NCBI RefSeq assembly: GCF_002222655.1
Contig: NZ_CP022423.1
Span: 2,604,001-2,668,000 of the forward strand
Direction of reading: 5' to 3'
From: Vitreoscilla filiformis
Lineage (GTDB): Bacteria > Pseudomonadota > Gammaproteobacteria > Burkholderiales > Burkholderiaceae_C
Length of the DNA: 64,000 nucleotides
Part shown: piece after piece, positions 9,211-18,484 of the stretch
Layout of the letters: every line of letters starts with the position of its first letter
How positions within the stretch are numbered: the stretch's first letter is position 1
Position numbers and translations under genes: made by a program
Notes under the pieces: model-generated
Told to the model about the DNA's origin: nothing
The model's input: the letters and a program-made list of their open reading frames with translations, nothing else
Database searches by the model: none

Positions 9211-10046
9211 TCCCCATGGGTTGGCACGGCCATCTTGAGCTGCACTACCGCCGGCAAGGTGCGCGCACCATCGCCCTGGATCGGCACGACGGGCCGCTGC
9301 GCGTCTTGCAACGGCTGTACCCGGAAGGGGAAGGCATCTGCCACCATGTGCTGGTGCATCCGCCCGGGGGCATCGTCGGGGGGGACACACTGGCGGTCGA
9401 TGTGCGCCAAGATCCCGGCACCCATGCGGTGATCACCACGCCCAGCGCCACCCGGTTTTACCGCAGCGCGGGGCCAGTGGCGGTGCAGCAAGTTCGCGCC
9501 CACGTGGCCCAAGATGCTCGGCTGGAGTGGCTCCCCTTGGAGAGCATCGCCTACAACGCCTGCCAAGCCCGCAACGAGTTGCACTTTGACTTGGCCCCCG
9601 GTGCCCAGATGCTGGGCTGGGACATGCTGGCCCTGGGCCTGCCCGCTGCGGGCTTGGCATTCGAACAAGGCTGTGTCACCCAGCATGTGGAGTGGCCGGG
9701 CGTGTGGCTTGAACGCGGCCACCTGGACGCCCGCGACACGCTGTTGCTGGACAGCCCCGTGGGCCTGGCCGGCCAGCGCGTGATGGGCACGGTGTGGCTG
9801 GCCACGGGCAGCGCATGGCCCGCCGCGCAGCGGGCCGAACTGTTGGAGCTGACCCGCACGCACATCGCGGCCAGCCCCTTGGCGGCCCGCGTGGGGGTGA
9901 CGAGTCCGAACGAACGCCTCATCGTCTGCCGCAGCTTGGCGCCCATGGTCGAGCCCGTGTTTGCGCTGTGGCAATCGATTCGGGCGCTGTGGCGGCAGCA
10001 AGCCTGGGGCTTGGCCCCTGTCGCGCCGCGCATTTGGGCAATGTGA
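9207..10046 (+). CDS. ureD: Urease accessory protein UreD (UreH)
   Basis: This 279-residue protein is full length for UreD. Family features include a run ending in VHPPGGIVGGDTLA, a TPSATRFYRS segment (about residues 78-87) and the terminal PRIWAM. UreD binds apo-urease and, with UreF and UreG, channels nickel to the active site. The start is either GTG 9207, overlapping the muramidase stop, or ATG 9216, three codons later. Urease genes normally adjoin ureD, but no ureA, ureB, ureC, ureE, ureF or ureG is present on either side. The gene therefore appears separated from the rest of its operon. Confidence 0.9.
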   Translation: MIPMGWHGHLELHYRRQGARTIALDRHDGPLRVLQRLYPEGEGICHHVLVHPPGGIVGGDTLAVDVRQDPGTHAVITTPSATRFYRSAGPVAVQQVRAHVAQDARLEWLPLESIAYNACQARNELHFDLAPGAQMLGWDMLALGLPAAGLAFEQGCVTQHVEWPGVWLERGHLDARDTLLLDSPVGLAGQRVMGTVWLATGSAWPAAQRAELLELTRTHIAASPLAARVGVTSPNERLIVCRSLAPMVEPVFALWQSIRALWRQQAWGLAPVAPRIWAM

Positions 10047-10049
10047 CGC

Positions 10050-11363
10050 TCAGCGAGGAATCAGCCAACGGCGCATGTCCTGGGCGGCCACGACGCCGCT
10101 GGCCATCACCGCTGTCAGCAGATAGCCGCCCGTGGGCGCTTCCCAATCGAGCATTTCCCCCGCACACCACACGCCGGGGCAGGGCTGAAGCATCAAGCCC
10201 GACGTCAGGTCTTCCAGACGCACACCGCCGGCGGTGCTGATCGCTTCATCGAGCGGTCGCATCGCTGTGAGCGTCAACGGCAGGGCTTTGATGCGCTGAG
10301 CCAAAGCGGCGGGCGTTTGAATGAGCTGCTGCCAGGCCGCAGCGTCCAGCCCTTCCCGCAACAAACCCGCTTTGACGCCACTCAGCCCCGCCTGTTCCTT
10401 GAGGTGATTGGCCCAACTGCGCGAACCCCGCCCCCGTGCCAGTGCGGTGCGCAGTTCGTCCACCGTGCGGTGGGGCAGCAGATCGAGGGTGACATCACAC
10501 CGCCCTTGTGCCAACAGCGTTTCGCGCAGTCGGGCGCTGGCCGCGTACACCAGCGAGCCCTCCAGCCCGGTGGCGGTGAGCACACATTCCCCCAGTCGAT
10601 CAAACGGCGCTTGCCCGTCACCATCGAAGCGCAGGCGCACGTTTTTCAGCGGTGATCCGGCGTACTTTTCGGCCAGATGGGGGCTCCATGCCAGGTCGAA
10701 ACCACAATTAGCGGGGCGCAGCGGGGCCACACCGACACCCACCTCGCTCAAGGGCCCAACCCAAGCCCCATCCGACCCCAACCGTGCCCAACTGGCACCA
10801 CCCAGCGCCAGCAGCACAGCGTCCGCGTGGCAGGTCACGGGGCCATGAGGGGTGTTGAAACTCAGGGCGTGCTGACCGTTGGCATCGGCCCTCAGCCCAT
10901 CGCCTTGCCAGCGATGGCGCATGTGGAACCGCACCCCATCCTCCCGCAACCGGTGCAACCAAGCCCGCAGCAGCGGCGCCGCTTTCATGGCTTCGGGAAA
11001 GACTTTGCCGGAACTGCCCACAAACGTGGTGATCCCCAGCGTTTGTGCCCAGTCTCGCAGGGATTGGGGGCCCAGCACGTCGAGCCACGCGGCCACCTGC
11101 GGAGCGCGTTCCCCGTAACGGCTGACAAATTGGGGCAGAGGCTCGGCGTGGGTGAGGTTCAACCCCCCCTTGCCGGCCAGCAAGAACTTGCGTCCCACCG
11201 AGGGCATGGCGTCGAACACATGCACGTCGGGCGGAACTTCGGAAGAGGCAGTGGCGTGGCGCAGGTGCTGGGCCGCCATGAGCCCCGCCGGGCCGGCCCC
11301 GACGATGGCGATCAGCGGCGCAGCAGCGGTGCGACGAATTGGAGAAAGGAACGTGTCTGGCAT
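10050..11363 (-). CDS. NAD(P)/FAD-dependent oxidoreductase, HI0933/BaiN-like (TIGR03862 type)
   Basis: This 437-residue flavoprotein begins with a Rossmann FAD-binding motif IAIVGAGPAGLMAAQHL, followed by AGKGGLNLTH, which replaces the usual GGGRCN motif and is characteristic of the TIGR03862 subgroup. The C-terminal segment GVWCAGEMLDWEAPTGGY completes the FAD site. The physiological substrate of this subgroup is unknown. The predicted start lies 52 bases inside the upstream DUF2917 gene. No later ATG precedes the FAD motif, so the overlap is probably real, and the two are likely cotranscribed. Confidence 0.85.
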   Translation of the reverse strand: MPDTFLSPIRRTAAAPLIAIVGAGPAGLMAAQHLRHATASSEVPPDVHVFDAMPSVGRKFLLAGKGGLNLTHAEPLPQFVSRYGERAPQVAAWLDVLGPQSLRDWAQTLGITTFVGSSGKVFPEAMKAAPLLRAWLHRLREDGVRFHMRHRWQGDGLRADANGQHALSFNTPHGPVTCHADAVLLALGGASWARLGSDGAWVGPLSEVGVGVAPLRPANCGFDLAWSPHLAEKYAGSPLKNVRLRFDGDGQAPFDRLGECVLTATGLEGSLVYAASARLRETLLAQGRCDVTLDLLPHRTVDELRTALARGRGSRSWANHLKEQAGLSGVKAGLLREGLDAAAWQQLIQTPAALAQRIKALPLTLTAMRPLDEAISTAGGVRLEDLTSGLMLQPCPGVWCAGEMLDWEAPTGGYLLTAVMASGVVAAQDMRRWLIPR

Positions 11364-11704
11364 GAGGAGGCGCAGTCTATGCCAGGTGCCGGTTGCCCCA
11401 CGACACGGAATTGGGCCGCGCCAGGCGCCAAACGCGGTTCGGTTTCGATCAGCAAGGCCCGTAGCACGTCGGGATCGTCCGGCAAGCGGCAGCGTTCACC
11501 GGCGACCAAGTAGCGATCGTCATCGCAACCCGGCCAAGTCAGCCACAGCGCCCCGGCGCTGACTTCCAGCATCAGGCGCTGGCCCGATGCACCGCGAATC
11601 CAACGTGGATCAAGGCGCATCGCTTGGCCAGGTGGCAGCAAAGTGATGTCAGACCCGCCCAGGAACCGGGCGGTGCGATCGGTGGAGGTAGGCTGTGTGT
11701 TCAT
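11312..11704 (-). CDS. DUF2917 domain protein
   Basis: This 130-residue protein contains the small DUF2917 domain. The core runs from about residue 20 to 80, with LEVSAGALWLTWPG and then DRYLVAGERCRL, a cupin-like pattern common in Burkholderiales. It has no signal peptide or membrane segment. The function of the family is unknown. It is transcribed divergently from the MocR-type gene across a 154-bp intergenic region that contains repeated CTGTA boxes, so it is a candidate MocR target, though that is inference. Confidence 0.75.
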   Translation of the reverse strand: MNTQPTSTDRTARFLGGSDITLLPPGQAMRLDPRWIRGASGQRLMLEVSAGALWLTWPGCDDDRYLVAGERCRLPDDPDVLRALLIETEPRLAPGAAQFRVVGQPAPGIDCASSCQTRSFLQFVAPLLRR

Positions 11705-11789
11705 GGCCCTGACCTTAGGCCGTACAAACCCGGCCGCCTAGCCACAGTCACGCCGTCTGACAGGGCACCAGCCCAGGGGAAACGGCCAC

Positions 11790-11837
11790 CTGTATTGTCC
11801 ATAGAAGGGTGCATCTGTACTGCAACAGCCGATACAG
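11790..11837. promoter_or_regulatory. Candidate MocR/GntR operator with CTGTA boxes
   Basis: CTGTA occurs at 11790-11794 and 11815-11819, and its inverse TACAG at 11833-11837, in the region between DUF2917 and the mocR-like gene. Direct plus inverted repeats upstream of the regulator's own gene are typical of MocR/PdxR autoregulation. No binding data are available. Confidence 0.35.
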
Positions 11838-11858
11838 AGGCTCGCACAATCAGGCCAC

Positions 11859-13357
11859 ATGGACACTTCGTTTTCCGATGCCCCCACCCCGCTCTATCGC
11901 CAACTCTGTGACCGGGTGAGCGCCCTGATTCACAGTGGCGCCCTGCGCAAAGGCGACAAACTCGCCTCCGTGCGCGAGATGGCACGCCAGCAGGGCATGG
12001 CGCAGTCCACGGTGTTGCAAGCCTATCGGGCGCTGGAAGATCGCCGCTTGATTGAGGCCCGGCCTCGCTCGGGCTATTTTGTGGCGGTATCTGCCCCGGC
12101 GGCGAGCAAAGTGGCGCGGCGCGCCCCTGCGCTGGCGGTGCCCGCGATCACGACCCCGCCGGCAGATTCCCGCTCGGTCGATGTCAGCCGGCTGGTCGAA
12201 CAGGTGATGAGCGCAGCGGTGGACGAGCGTTTCATCAGCTTCGGCGCCGCGTGCCCGACCGACGATCTGTTTCCCCCCGAACGGCTGCGCAAAGCCATGA
12301 GCCGGGCACTGCAACAGCACGCTGACTCCCTCAGCCACTACCCGTTTGCCCCGGGCATCCGGCCCTTGCGCGAGGTGATCGCCCGCCGCGCACTGGGCAT
12401 GGGCTGCACCCTCGATCCGGAGCGCATCCTCATCACCAATGGCTGCCTGGAATCGATCAGCCTGTGCTTGCGAGCGGTGACCCAACCGGGGGATGTGGTG
12501 GCCATTGAGTCGCCCGCCTATTTCGGTCTGTTACAAATCATGGAGAGTTTGGGGCTGCGGGCGCTGGAAATCCCCACCCACCCGCGCACCGGCCTGTCGG
12601 TGCCCGCCCTGCAACTGGCGTTGGACACCCAGCCGGTGAAAGCGGTGTTGCTGGTGCCGACGCTGTCCAACCCCCTGGGCTCGGTCATGCCGCTGGGCGC
12701 CCGGCGTGAACTGGCCCGCCTGGCGCGTGAGCACGATCTGCCCATCATTGAAGACGCGCTTTACAACGATTTGTGCCCCCGTGCCGAAGGGCGGCGAGCC
12801 ATCAAATCGTTCGACACGACGGGGCATGTGCTGCTGTGCTCGTCCTACTCCAAAACGGTGGCGCCGGGGCTGCGCCTGGGCTGGGTGGAAGCCGGGCGCT
12901 GGAGCAGCGAAGTGCAGCGGCTCAAATCGACCCTGAGCGGCGGCCACACCGAGCTGCTCGAATGGGCCATGACGGAGCTGCTCGACCAAGTTCAGCACGA
13001 ACCCGCCTTGCGCCAATTGCGTGCCACCGTGGCCGAACGCATGGCGCAAGCGCGCGCAAGCTCATCGCCCACAGCTTCCCGGCAGGCACCCGCATGACCT
13101 GCCCAGAAGGCGGCTACATCCTCTGGCTGGAACTGCCCGACGGCTTGAGCGGCCTGGCGCTGCACGAAGCCGCTCTGGCCGAGCGCATCTGCATCGCCCC
13201 CGGCGCGATGTTCAGCACCAGCCAGCGTTATGACCACTGCGTGCGCCTCGGGCTGGGCAAGGGATGGGGGCCCGCCGAGCAACAGGCGTTGCAGCGGGTG
13301 GGCCACATTGCGTGTGCGTTGCTGGACGTTCAACGCCGCCGCCTCCTCGCTGCTTGA
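11859..13357 (+). pseudogene. MocR-family PLP-dependent transcriptional regulator, frameshifted
   Basis: The N-terminal 60 residues are a GntR winged helix (TPLYRQLCDRVSALIHSG, then SVREMARQQGMAQSTV). They are followed by a fold-type I aminotransferase-like domain with the PLP lysine in SYSKTVAPGLRLGW. The frame runs to an early stop at 13097. The missing C-terminus (KLIAHSFPAGTRM through ICIAPGAMFS to the stop at 13357) continues in another frame. The two frames join at 13050-13057, where the run GCGCGC appears expanded by two bases compared with the expected reading. The gene is therefore a pseudogene, a phase-variable gene or an assembly error. The truncated product would lack the C-terminal small domain that completes the PLP fold. 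Confidence 0.85.
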
Positions 13358-13438
13358 AGCACGACCCAGGATGAGGCAGCCCCCGGCTCGGACATGCGCA
13401 GCGGTAGATAATCAGCCGCTTCGACTTTGCGAGTGACC

Positions 13439-15133
13439 ATGTCCAGCCCTGCAAGCGTCCGCGTCGCCCTGGCACAAATCAACGCCACCGTCGGCGATCT
13501 GGCGGGCAATGCCCAGCGCATCCTCCAAGCGGCCCGTGAGGCTTTTGAACAAGGGTCGCGGCTCGTGGTCACCCCCGAGTTGGCCCTCACCGGTTATCCC
13601 CCTGAAGATTTGCTGCTGCGTCCGGCGTTCATGGCGGCTTGTGCGCAGCACCTGCAAACACTGGCCGAACAATTGGCGGATTGCCCTGGGCTGCACGTGG
13701 TGGTCGGCCATCCGCACGCAGAAACGCCCGATGTGCGTTCACGCTCACACGCGGCGCCGCGTCGCTTCAACGCTGCGTCCGTGCTCAGCGAAGGCCACAT
13801 TGTGGCCACCTATGCCAAGCGGGATCTGCCGAACTACCAGGTGTTCGACGAACGCCGCTACTTTGCTTCGGGCCGCGATGCCGGCTTGGGCCCCGTGGTG
13901 TTTGACGTGCAAGGCGTGCGCTTTGGCCTCTTGATTTGCGAAGACGCTTGGCTGGAAGAACCCGCCGCTGCCGCCTGTGCAGCAGGCGCCCAGGTGTTGT
14001 GTGTGCTCAACGCCTCGCCCTTCCACATCGACAAGCACGACGAGCGCGAAGAACGCATGGCCGCACGCGCCCAGGCCACGGGTTGCGCCCTGCTCTACTC
14101 GCACTTGGTGGGTGGGCAGGATGAAATCATTTTCGATGGCGCATCGTTCGGGGTGGATGCCCAGGGCATCGTCCAAACCCGGGCGCCGGCCTTCGATCCC
14201 GACAGCCTGTTGTTGGACGTCACCGCCGCCGGCGCGGTGAGCGGCCCTCTGGCACCGATTCCGCCGCTAGAAGAACAAGTGTGGCGTGCGCTGGTCTTGG
14301 GCGTGCGGGACTACTTGGGCAAAAACGGTTTTCCAGGCGCCATCATCGGTCTGTCCGGTGGGGTGGATTCGGCGTTGGTGCTGGCCGTGGCCGTCGAAGC
14401 CCTCGGCGCCGACAAGGTGCGCGCCGTGATGATGCCCTCGCCCTACACCGCCGACATTTCGTGGATCGACGCCCGTGACATGGCCGCCCGCCTGGGTGTG
14501 CGCTACGACGAAATTGGCATCACGCCCATGTTCGAAGCGTTCAACCACGCTTTGGCCCCGCAGTTCACGGGGCTGGCTGAAGATGCCACGGAAGAGAACA
14601 TCCAAGCGCGCATTCGGGGCACGCTGTTGATGGCCCTGTCCAACAAAACCGGCGCCATCGTGCTGACAACCGGCAACAAAAGCGAGATGGTCACCGGTTA
14701 CTGCACGTTGTATGGGGACATGGCCGGCGGCTTTGCCGTCATCAAAGACGTGGCCAAAACCCTGGTTTATCGCCTGTGCCTGTGGAAGAACCAACAGGGC
14801 GGCCTGCTGGCCGATGGCACGATCGGTGAAGTCATCCCCGAACGCATCATCACGCGCCCGCCTTCGGCTGAACTGCGCCCCGACCAGAAAGACCAAGACA
14901 GTTTGCCACCCTACGAGGTGCTTGACGCCATCTTGGCTCGCTACATGGAAGAGGATCAGAGCATCGAAGACATCGTCGCTGCCGGCTTCGACCGGGCCGA
15001 TGTGGAACGTGTAACACGCCTCATCAAAATCAACGAATACAAGCGCCGCCAAGCCCCCGTGGGCATTCGAATCACCCACCGGGGTTTCGGGCGTGATTGG
15101 CGTTACCCAATCACCTCGAAGTTCCGTGCTTAA
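13439..15133 (+). CDS. nadE: Glutamine-dependent NAD+ synthetase
   Basis: This 564-residue two-domain enzyme makes NAD+ from nicotinate adenine dinucleotide, ATP and glutamine. The N-terminal nitrilase-type glutaminase carries the Glu-Lys-Cys triad at E47 (TPELALTGYPPE), K127 (YAKRDLPNYQVFDE) and C167 (LLICEDAW). The C-terminal synthetase has the PP-loop SGGVDS beginning at S306. The ATG at 13439 is preferred over an in-frame TTG four codons upstream. The gene is followed after 48 bp by glnB, a pairing common in Burkholderiales and sensible because both respond to glutamine status. Confidence 0.95.
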   Translation: MSSPASVRVALAQINATVGDLAGNAQRILQAAREAFEQGSRLVVTPELALTGYPPEDLLLRPAFMAACAQHLQTLAEQLADCPGLHVVVGHPHAETPDVRSRSHAAPRRFNAASVLSEGHIVATYAKRDLPNYQVFDERRYFASGRDAGLGPVVFDVQGVRFGLLICEDAWLEEPAAAACAAGAQVLCVLNASPFHIDKHDEREERMAARAQATGCALLYSHLVGGQDEIIFDGASFGVDAQGIVQTRAPAFDPDSLLLDVTAAGAVSGPLAPIPPLEEQVWRALVLGVRDYLGKNGFPGAIIGLSGGVDSALVLAVAVEALGADKVRAVMMPSPYTADISWIDARDMAARLGVRYDEIGITPMFEAFNHALAPQFTGLAEDATEENIQARIRGTLLMALSNKTGAIVLTTGNKSEMVTGYCTLYGDMAGGFAVIKDVAKTLVYRLCLWKNQQGGLLADGTIGEVIPERIITRPPSAELRPDQKDQDSLPPYEVLDAILARYMEEDQSIEDIVAAGFDRADVERVTRLIKINEYKRRQAPVGIRITHRGFGRDWRYPITSKFRA

Positions 15134-15520
<387 letters not shown>

Positions 15521-15524
15521 TCGC

Positions 15525-15541
15525 CTGAGCCCAAGGCTCAG
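15525..15541. terminator. Short hairpin between convergent glnB and LOG gene
   Basis: CTGAGCC and GGCTCAG form a perfect 7-bp stem with a three-base loop. It lies exactly between the two convergent genes and covers the stop codon of the minus-strand gene. It lacks a T-run, so it is only a weak bidirectional terminator candidate. Confidence 0.35.
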
Positions 15542-16131
15542 ATGCGGGCGTAACAGCCCGCCTGACCGGGGGGCTCGCTCATGCGCGCCAGCGTGTGCAG
15601 CATGTCCACCGGGTCGGTGCCGACGGTCAGCATGCTCTGCTGCTCGGTATCGACAAAACCGGCCGCCTGCGTGCGTTGCATGAACGCCAGCAGCGGGTCA
15701 TAGAAGCCTGCCACGTTGAGCAACCCGATGGGTTGCTGGTGGTAGCCGAGGTGGCGCCACGTCCACACCTCGAACAACTCCTCGAACGTGCCGATGCCAC
15801 CCGGCAGCGCCAAGAAAGCGTGCGCCATTTCGGCCATGCGCTTTTTGCGCTCATGCATGGTGTGAACCACGTGCAGTTCACTGAGCTGGCGGTGTCCGAC
15901 TTCCCGCTGCATCAGCCGCTCTGGAATCACACCGACCACCCGGCCCCCGGCTTCCAGCGTCGCGTTGGCCACTTCGCCCATCAAGCCGACATTGCCACCG
16001 CCATACACCAATTGCCAGCCCTGGCGGCCAATCTCGTGCCCCAGTGCCACAGCGGCTTGGGTAAAGCGCTCATCTTGACCGTGGCGCGAGCCACAGTAGA
16101 CACAGAGCGAAAACGTCACGGGTTGACTCAT
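15538..16131 (-). CDS. TIGR00730 (LOG) family Rossmann protein
   Basis: This 197-residue protein has the lysine-decarboxylase-like fold of the LOG family. It has an N-terminal CVYCGS, then VYGGGNVGLMG, and the signature PGGIGTFEE. Family members hydrolyse cytokinin riboside monophosphates or related nucleotide 5'-monophosphates to the free base and phosphoribose. In bacteria they are often nucleosidases of unknown physiological role. The name lysine decarboxylase often attached to them is misleading. The gene lies three bases downstream of dgkA and is probably cotranscribed with dgkA and the RDD gene. Confidence 0.88.
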   Translation of the reverse strand: MSQPVTFSLCVYCGSRHGQDERFTQAAVALGHEIGRQGWQLVYGGGNVGLMGEVANATLEAGGRVVGVIPERLMQREVGHRQLSELHVVHTMHERKKRMAEMAHAFLALPGGIGTFEELFEVWTWRHLGYHQQPIGLLNVAGFYDPLLAFMQRTQAAGFVDTEQQSMLTVGTDPVDMLHTLARMSEPPGQAGCYARI

Positions 16132-16134
16132 ACC

Positions 16135-16524
16135 TCAGGCCCCCAACAGGCGTTGCCACAGTGCTGCGCCCCAAATACCGGCACACAGCAGGAGTGAGAG
16201 AAAGACAGCCGCACTGGCGATGTCTTTGGCACGTGCGGCCAACTCGTGGAGTTCGAAACCGACGCGATCGACCACAGCTTCGACCGCAGAATTCAGCAAT
16301 TCCACAATCAACACCGCCAGCACCGAGCCGGCCAACAAAGCCACTTCGACCCAGGTGCGCCCCAGCCACCAAGCGCAAGGCAGCAACACCACAGCCAGCC
16401 AAGTTTCTTGGCGAAACGCACTTTCACCGGTGTAAGCCTTGCGCAGCCCGGCCCATGAATAGCCCGCTGCGTGGATCACACGATCCAAACCCGTGCGCCC
16501 TTTGTGAGGATTGGTCTGTGACAT
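16135..16524 (-). CDS. dgkA: Diacylglycerol kinase
   Basis: This protein of about 129 residues is an integral membrane diacylglycerol kinase that recycles diacylglycerol to phosphatidic acid using ATP. Three hydrophobic segments are visible, with the conserved catalytic/metal-binding run ELLNSAVEAVVDRV and the N-terminal ESAFRQE. The start MSQTNP is preferred to an ATG three codons upstream. It sits between the RDD and LOG genes in a minus-strand operon. Confidence 0.92.
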   Translation of the reverse strand: MSQTNPHKGRTGLDRVIHAAGYSWAGLRKAYTGESAFRQETWLAVVLLPCAWWLGRTWVEVALLAGSVLAVLIVELLNSAVEAVVDRVGFELHELAARAKDIASAAVFLSLLLCAGIWGAALWQRLLGA

Positions 16525-16535
16525 GACAAACATCT

Positions 16536-17084
16536 TCAGGCGCCAGCGCGCCCTTTCTTAGGACGGGGTGCAGGGCGCCAAGTGACCAGGCGCGTGCCGC
16601 ACAGCACGTCATGGAAAAACTGCCGATCCGGACGCAAGCGCGCCAACCCAGCATATGTGACGACCCCGACAGACAACGCTGCCGCAAAAGCGGCGCTGTC
16701 CTTGAGCCCAGCAGCCCAGAGTGCCACCAACGCCGGCAGAAACCACAGCCAAGCCAAGAGATAACGCGCCACGGCTTGAGGCCAGGACAGCGCCCGCCCC
16801 GAAGCATTCACCACACGGACGTGCCACGCTTTCATGGCCACGGTCTGCCCTCCGCGCACCCAAAAACCGGCAAAGTAAACCCCGAGCACCACGAACAAAA
16901 ACACTTGCAGGCCCAATTTGCCATGCAATGCATGATCCATGCGCGTGAGCACGGAGTACAGCAAGCCAGCGATCATCAAAACCCCGAACAGCAACACCCC
17001 CTCGTACAGGAAGGCCGCCAACCGGCGCCAAACAGGGGGCGTCGGTGCTTGCTTCAGGGCCTGGATCTCGTCCAAATCCGACAT
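16536..17084 (-). CDS. RDD family membrane protein
   Basis: This 182-residue membrane protein has the RDD domain: an N-terminal PPVWRRLAAFLYEGVLLFGV with the conserved Arg, followed by two or three further hydrophobic helices and the C-terminal QFFHDVLCGTRLV, where the conserved Asp lies. Some RDD proteins affect Na+/H+ exchange, but most are uncharacterised. A longer frame upstream would add a Trp/Arg-rich extension with no family support, so MSDLDEI is taken as the start. It lies 13 bases beyond the DUF3106 stop and heads toward dgkA. Confidence 0.85.
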   Translation of the reverse strand: MSDLDEIQALKQAPTPPVWRRLAAFLYEGVLLFGVLMIAGLLYSVLTRMDHALHGKLGLQVFLFVVLGVYFAGFWVRGGQTVAMKAWHVRVVNASGRALSWPQAVARYLLAWLWFLPALVALWAAGLKDSAAFAAALSVGVVTYAGLARLRPDRQFFHDVLCGTRLVTWRPAPRPKKGRAGA

Positions 17085-17097
17085 CCACGCAACTCCA

Positions 17098-18006
17098 TTA
17101 ATTGACCACGGAGGCCACCGCCGAAGCCGCCACAGGCACTGCGGCCACCACACTCGACGCTGCCGACGCGGCCCCCACAACCGGAGAGGAGGCCACCGCC
17201 GCCGATGAAGCCGCTGGACTCACCGCAGATGCAGCACCTGCCCGAGCCACCACAGGCGGCTTGTGCGGTGCTGCCACACCCGCAGCCTGTGGGCCGTGCT
17301 TGGGTAGCAGGGTTGAACGATCCACCATGCCCGGGCCAGCGGCGATTTTAGGTTGACCCGCTTTCTGGTGATCAGGCGGAGAGGGCTGCTTGACCCCGAC
17401 CCATTGAGTGGTCACGCCTGGCCGCGCCTGAACCACGGACGGTGCGACAGGTCGCAAGGCAAGCACCGCTGGCACTGGCGCTTCTTTCACCACATTGGAC
17501 TTAGGAACCATCGCCCCCAACGGTGCCTTGCGCAACAGATGCGTTGGCGACGCCATCGGTGCCGAAGCAGGTGCCGAAGCAGCTCGCGCAGCTTTGGCTG
17601 CCAAAGCCTGGCGCTCCTCTGGCGGCAGGGCTTGGTAGGCTTCCCAGCGTGCTTGTTTGTCCACACCGCCCCATTGGCGGAATTGCTGGAAATTCAGCCG
17701 GGCCTCTGTGCGCTGCTCTGGACTCAGGCGGGCCCACTCGCGCATGCGCTCATGCACCCGCTGTTGCTGTTCAGCAGACATGGTCGGCAGCTTGCCCGCA
17801 ATTTCGATCCACTTGTGCTGCACCGCAGGTGCCAGGCGCGACCATTCAACAGCGAGAGGCGCCAACGTGGTGCGTTGCTGCATCGACAACGCTCCCCAAG
17901 TCACCGGGGCGATGGGCTGAACGCCCTGCGCATGCACGCCCTGCCCACAAACCAGCGCCACCGCGCAAGCGGCTGCCACAGCAGCTTGGTGCCAGCGTCG
18001 TGTCAT
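17098..18006 (-). CDS. DUF3106 domain protein, exported
   Basis: This 302-residue protein has a Sec signal peptide (MTRRWHQAAVAAACAV, ending near VHAQ). The DUF3106 region follows (about residues 35-125), with repeats of the form 'LSPEQR' and 'LPPEERQAL'. The C-terminal half is low complexity, rich in Ala, Pro, Val and Ser, and may span the envelope or be disordered. It is the third gene of a sigma factor - DUF3619 - DUF3106 operon, one base after the DUF3619 stop. The set looks like an envelope-linked regulatory unit. The function is unknown. Confidence 0.8.
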   Translation of the reverse strand: MTRRWHQAAVAAACAVALVCGQGVHAQGVQPIAPVTWGALSMQQRTTLAPLAVEWSRLAPAVQHKWIEIAGKLPTMSAEQQQRVHERMREWARLSPEQRTEARLNFQQFRQWGGVDKQARWEAYQALPPEERQALAAKAARAASAPASAPMASPTHLLRKAPLGAMVPKSNVVKEAPVPAVLALRPVAPSVVQARPGVTTQWVGVKQPSPPDHQKAGQPKIAAGPGMVDRSTLLPKHGPQAAGVAAPHKPPVVARAGAASAVSPAASSAAVASSPVVGAASAASSVVAAVPVAASAVASVVN

Positions 18007-18007
18007 C

Positions 18008-18484
18008 TCACTCCTGTGGGTGCTTGAGGAATTCAACAAAGCCAGGGTCACGGTAGGCGCCAACCGGCAAATCGTCTGCCAACAAGGCCACATCGACTTC
18101 AGCGGTTGCATGGATCTGCGCCCGGTCATACCCATGATCGATGGCCAGCAAACCCATCCCCAGCACGATGAACGGCACCACAACCGCTAAACGCCCCACC
18201 CACTTGGGCGCTGAGGGCCATGCCAGCGTCGACAAGCCAACGCGAATCGGGGAAGCCGCCACCGGTGCGGCCTGGAGGGCAGCCGCACGGCGCTGGCGCG
18301 CACGTGCCAGCGCCTGCTCTCGGGCAAAACGCAAGCGTGCTTCAATGTCATGGTCGGATTGCAAACTGCGCTCGGTCAGTGCGGCTCCAAGGCGGGCGCC
18401 CAGCCGATCTTCCGCGCTGCCCAGCTCGGCCTGCGCAGCACCCGTGCGACGGGCCACCGTTTGTGAAGTATTCGAAAAATTCAT
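18008..18484 (-). CDS. DUF3619 family membrane protein
   Basis: This 158-residue protein starts MNFSNTSQ and overlaps the sigma factor stop by four bases (ATGA). A basic, Ala-rich N-terminal half (about residues 35-70, RLRFAREQALARARQRR) is followed by one transmembrane segment (LAVVVPFIVLGMGLLAI) and an acidic tail. Its position directly after an ECF-type sigma factor suggests an anti-sigma or accessory role, but no zinc-binding anti-sigma motif is visible. Confidence 0.75.
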   Translation of the reverse strand: MNFSNTSQTVARRTGAAQAELGSAEDRLGARLGAALTERSLQSDHDIEARLRFAREQALARARQRRAAALQAAPVAASPIRVGLSTLAWPSAPKWVGRLAVVVPFIVLGMGLLAIDHGYDRAQIHATAEVDVALLADDLPVGAYRDPGFVEFLKHPQE

